DNA from: Chloroflexota bacterium | Lineage (GTDB): Bacteria; Chloroflexota; Dehalococcoidia; UBA2979 | Direction: 5' to 3' | Assembly: GCA_009391845.1 (NCBI GenBank) | Contig: QWJG01000007.1 | Span: 1-32,862 of the forward strand | Length of the DNA: 32,862 bases | Shown here: piece by piece, positions 31,197 through 32,862 of the stretch | How positions within the stretch are numbered: position 1 is the first letter of the stretch | How the letters are laid out: every line of letters begins with the position of its first letter | Program-made: the position numbers and the translations under genes | The notes under the pieces: model-generated | Told to the model about the DNA's origin: nothing | Database searches by the model: none | What the model saw: the letters and a program-made list of their open reading frames with translations, nothing else

Positions 31197-32651
31197 GGCA
31201 CAAACACTGTCTGCGTTCGCCTCCGTTACCTCGAGAGCAGCGAACAAGGGCTCCATTGCTGGGCGAGGTTTGAAGGCAACCACCCGTTGCGCCTCGAGAT
31301 CGACCTCGACTTCCTCGAGCGCTGCCTGCACCACCCCCTGCCGCTCTGTCGCCGTCATGTGAGGCCAGAGCGATCGCAGGTTGACGAAATCGTCTACCAA
31401 TTGCGGCGACTTCGGCTCGGAGGTGATTGCCCTCTCTACCTCGCGTAGACGGGACTGAGCGGTGGCCACCTCCGAACGGGCGGTGGTGATGTCCACAATC
31501 CCCTCGAAGAGCGCCTCGCGTACACGGGCGATTCTGCGTTCGATGCGACCACGCTCGTTTTCGAGCGCTCCTCGATCCGCCGTTTCCTCATCCAACAGGC
31601 GCAGGACAACAGCGCGCCAGCCGTCCGGAATTCTGACATCCGCGAATAGCGCAGACACTTTTTCGTCCAAGGCCTCAGCGCGGACTCCATGCGACCGGTT
31701 CGGACAGCCCGTCCCACGCCGTTGGTTTGCACAACGATAGTAGTGGTGGTTTCTAGAACGGTTCCCCCAGAGGCCCGCTTGGCAAAGCGAGCAGATCCCC
31801 GTGCCGCGAAGGAGATAGGGATGGTTCCCTCGAGAACCTGTCCCCCGCTGGGCGGAGCGGCGGTGGCGAGACTCCGCGACGCTCTGCCATAGGGCATGAT
31901 CGATTATCGCTTCATGCTTGCCCTTGACCGTGAACTCATTCTTGTAGCTGATCTCTCCGACATAGAAGCGGTTGGAGAGAATCCCGGCGACCCCGTCCTT
32001 CGTGAATCGCGTGAGGCCGCGCTTGGACTTGGGCTGCAGACCTAGCCGATCTAGGAACTGAGCCAGCTCGAGCATGCTGGACCGACCGGCGGCGTACCTC
32101 CGAAAGATCTCGCGAACTGCCGCAGCTTCGTCCGGAACAACCTCCGGGGGATCTGAAGGGCCCCGAGAGCGATATCCGAACGGAACGTCACCGACGGGGA
32201 GCCCCTTCTCGGCTCGCTTGCGCCAGCCATCGGCGGTCTTCTTCGACAGCTCGACGGAATAGTGGGCGGCGAAGACGTCAAGCATTCCCTTCATGAGGAA
32301 GCCGGCGGGTGTGTCCTCGTTGGTCGCGGTTTCGTCGTGGGACCAAACCTGTACGCCGGCTTGAGCGAGAAGCTGTTCATAGACAGCGGCATCGCCCAGA
32401 TTGCGTGCGAAACGGTCACGACGCTTTACAAGAACAGCCTCGAACTGCCCCTCTTTCGCTGCACGAATCATCCGAAGGAACGCGGGGCGCTTCGACACAC
32501 TGGTCGCGCTCACCCCCGCGTCCTCGAAAACTTCGACGAGGTTCCATCCCTGGTTCTCGGACCAGGCCGCCAGGCTGTCCCGCTGCGATTCGAGGGAGTG
32601 GCCCTTCGTCTGCTCGTCGGACGAGACTCTGATGTAGATCGCGACGTTCAT
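31155..32651 (-). CDS. Large serine recombinase (site-specific integrase)
   Basis: A 498-residue large serine recombinase that would integrate and excise the element. Domains: resolvase-type catalytic domain at about 1-150 with NVAIYIRVSSDEQ (nucleophile Ser10) and RRDRFARN; recombinase domain at about 165-270 with GDVPFGYR and FYVGEISYKNEF; zinc ribbon near 285-320 (CSLCQAGLWG then YYRCANQ and GCPN); a coiled coil at about 345-410; and a C-terminal tail. The last 13 residues, WRPRSDSNRRSPP, are the antisense of the tRNA-Asp 3' half including CCA, and the stop TGA overlaps the anticodon. The ATG at 32651 is 9 nt after GGAGG; an ATG at 32657 is too close to it. Less GC-biased than the core genes. 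Confidence 0.93.
   Translation of the reverse strand: MNVAIYIRVSSDEQTKGHSLESQRDSLAAWSENQGWNLVEVFEDAGVSATSVSKRPAFLRMIRAAKEGQFEAVLVKRRDRFARNLGDAAVYEQLLAQAGVQVWSHDETATNEDTPAGFLMKGMLDVFAAHYSVELSKKTADGWRKRAEKGLPVGDVPFGYRSRGPSDPPEVVPDEAAAVREIFRRYAAGRSSMLELAQFLDRLGLQPKSKRGLTRFTKDGVAGILSNRFYVGEISYKNEFTVKGKHEAIIDHALWQSVAESRHRRSAQRGTGSRGNHPYLLRGTGICSLCQAGLWGNRSRNHHYYRCANQRRGTGCPNRSHGVRAEALDEKVSALFADVRIPDGWRAVVLRLLDEETADRGALENERGRIERRIARVREALFEGIVDITTARSEVATAQSRLREVERAITSEPKSPQLVDDFVNLRSLWPHMTATERQGVVQAALEEVEVDLEAQRVVAFKPRPAMEPLFAALEVTEANADSVCAWRPRSDSNRRSPP
31158..31196. other. Probable attachment site in the 3' half of tRNA-Asp
   Basis: The recombinase gene enters the tRNA at exactly the CCA end and reads through the T arm and half of the anticodon stem. 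Such read-in marks the junction of an element inserted at a tRNA 3' end. The crossover core is expected in or next to this stretch. A second copy of the core should lie to the right, outside the window; I see none between 31197 and 32862. Confidence 0.6.
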
Positions 32652-32862
32652 TGGCATTGTCCTCCGACTCGAGCTCGCCAGCTCTACGCATTCGATCGAG
32701 GATCGCCGCGAGAAGCAAGCAGAACTGCTCGACTTCTCGCGGGATCCCGTCCTCGCGTGCAGCGCTACTGCACATGACCAGCTACCGCCTGAGCGGATGG
32801 CGAGACTTGTTCGCTGCGACGCTCCGCACTAGCCCGAAGTGGCCCCCTGTCAACTCTAGGCA
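32652..32862. other. Upstream region of the recombinase gene, no confirmed gene
   Basis: A minus-strand frame from an ATG at 32775 reads MCSSAAREDGIPREVEQF and is helical for ~45 residues, but it continues 240 bp into the recombinase gene in another frame and has no good ribosome site, so it is not called. A second dyad, GTGCAG-CGCTA-CTGCAC (32757-32773), lies at that ATG. TTGACA on the minus strand (32848-32853) is a perfect -35, with only a weak -10 (TAGTGC, 16 bp on). Confidence 0.35.
32706..32742. repeat. 37-bp near-perfect inverted repeat upstream of the recombinase gene
   Basis: Arms CCGCGAGAAG (32706-32715) and CTTCTCGCGG (32733-32742) are perfect over 10 bp. An inner pair AGCAG-AA-CTGCT (32718-32729) shares nearly the same centre. 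It ends 49 bp before the recombinase start region. It could be an operator, a leader hairpin or a recombinase-binding site. Confidence 0.6.

Larger units (their letters stand above)
31158..32862. mobile_element. Left edge of an integrated element (partial)
   Basis: The segment from the tRNA-Asp 3' half to the window edge carries only a large serine recombinase and non-core DNA. It looks like the left end of a prophage or integrative element. Cargo genes, if any, are past the right end, so type and size are unknown. Confidence 0.6.

Noticed and set aside
32416..32775. 119-residue frame upstream of and overlapping the recombinase gene
   Set aside because: The N-terminal 45 residues look protein-like, but the frame overlaps the recombinase by 240 bp with no stop at the junction and has a weak ribosome site; it may be a broken small gene.
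1..32862. CRISPR array, insertion sequence or rRNA
   Set aside because: No regularly spaced direct repeats, no transposase frame and no rRNA-like sequence were found; the only mobile feature is at the right end.

Overview
The window is a high-GC bacterial chromosome segment with tight gene packing, many GTG starts and 1-4 bp gene overlaps. Gene content (division and cell wall cluster, adenosylcobalamin-dependent ribonucleotide reductase, recA-recX-rny block) and a LexA-type box of the form GAAC-N4-GTTC at recA suggest a high-GC Chloroflexota lineage, perhaps Dehalococcoidia or a relative. That placement is inference from gene order and motif type; no 16S gene is present.

Left end (1-2013, minus strand): the N-terminal part of PriA running off the window edge, ribosomal protein L19 (rplS) and tRNA m1G37 methyltransferase (trmD), transcribed away from the next block. 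The 226-bp divergent region before mraZ carries a good promoter and a run of TGGGG boxes at about 10-bp spacing, which looks like the MraZ operator.

Division and wall cluster (2240-18563, plus strand): mraZ, rsmH, an ftsL-like gene, ftsI (class B PBP), murF, mraY, murD, ftsW, murG, murC, ddl, ftsQ, ftsA, ftsZ. Nearly all junctions are ATGA/GTGA overlaps, so this is one translationally coupled operon with a possible break and internal promoter between mraY and murD. murE, murB and sepF are not in the cluster. FtsZ has an unusual in-frame N-terminal extension of about 175 residues.

Middle (18778-24153): an unrecognised membrane protein on the minus strand, then nrdR (repressor of ribonucleotide reductase genes), a zinc-ribbon/RDD membrane protein, nrdJ (class II ribonucleotide reductase) and a small membrane protein. 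nrdJ has a perfect SOS-type box inside its promoter, matching the one at recA, so dNTP supply appears tied to the DNA damage response.

Right-middle (24163-30680): yggS, proC, yggT, a convergent DUF167 gene, recA, recX, rny (RNase Y) and a zinc-finger membrane protein.

Right end (30787-32862): a small single-pass membrane protein (minus strand), tRNA-Asp(GTC) with its promoter, and a large serine recombinase whose last 13 codons and stop codon lie antisense to the 3' half of the tRNA. This is the edge of an integrated element that continues past the right end of the window. A 37-bp near-perfect inverted repeat sits just upstream of the recombinase gene.
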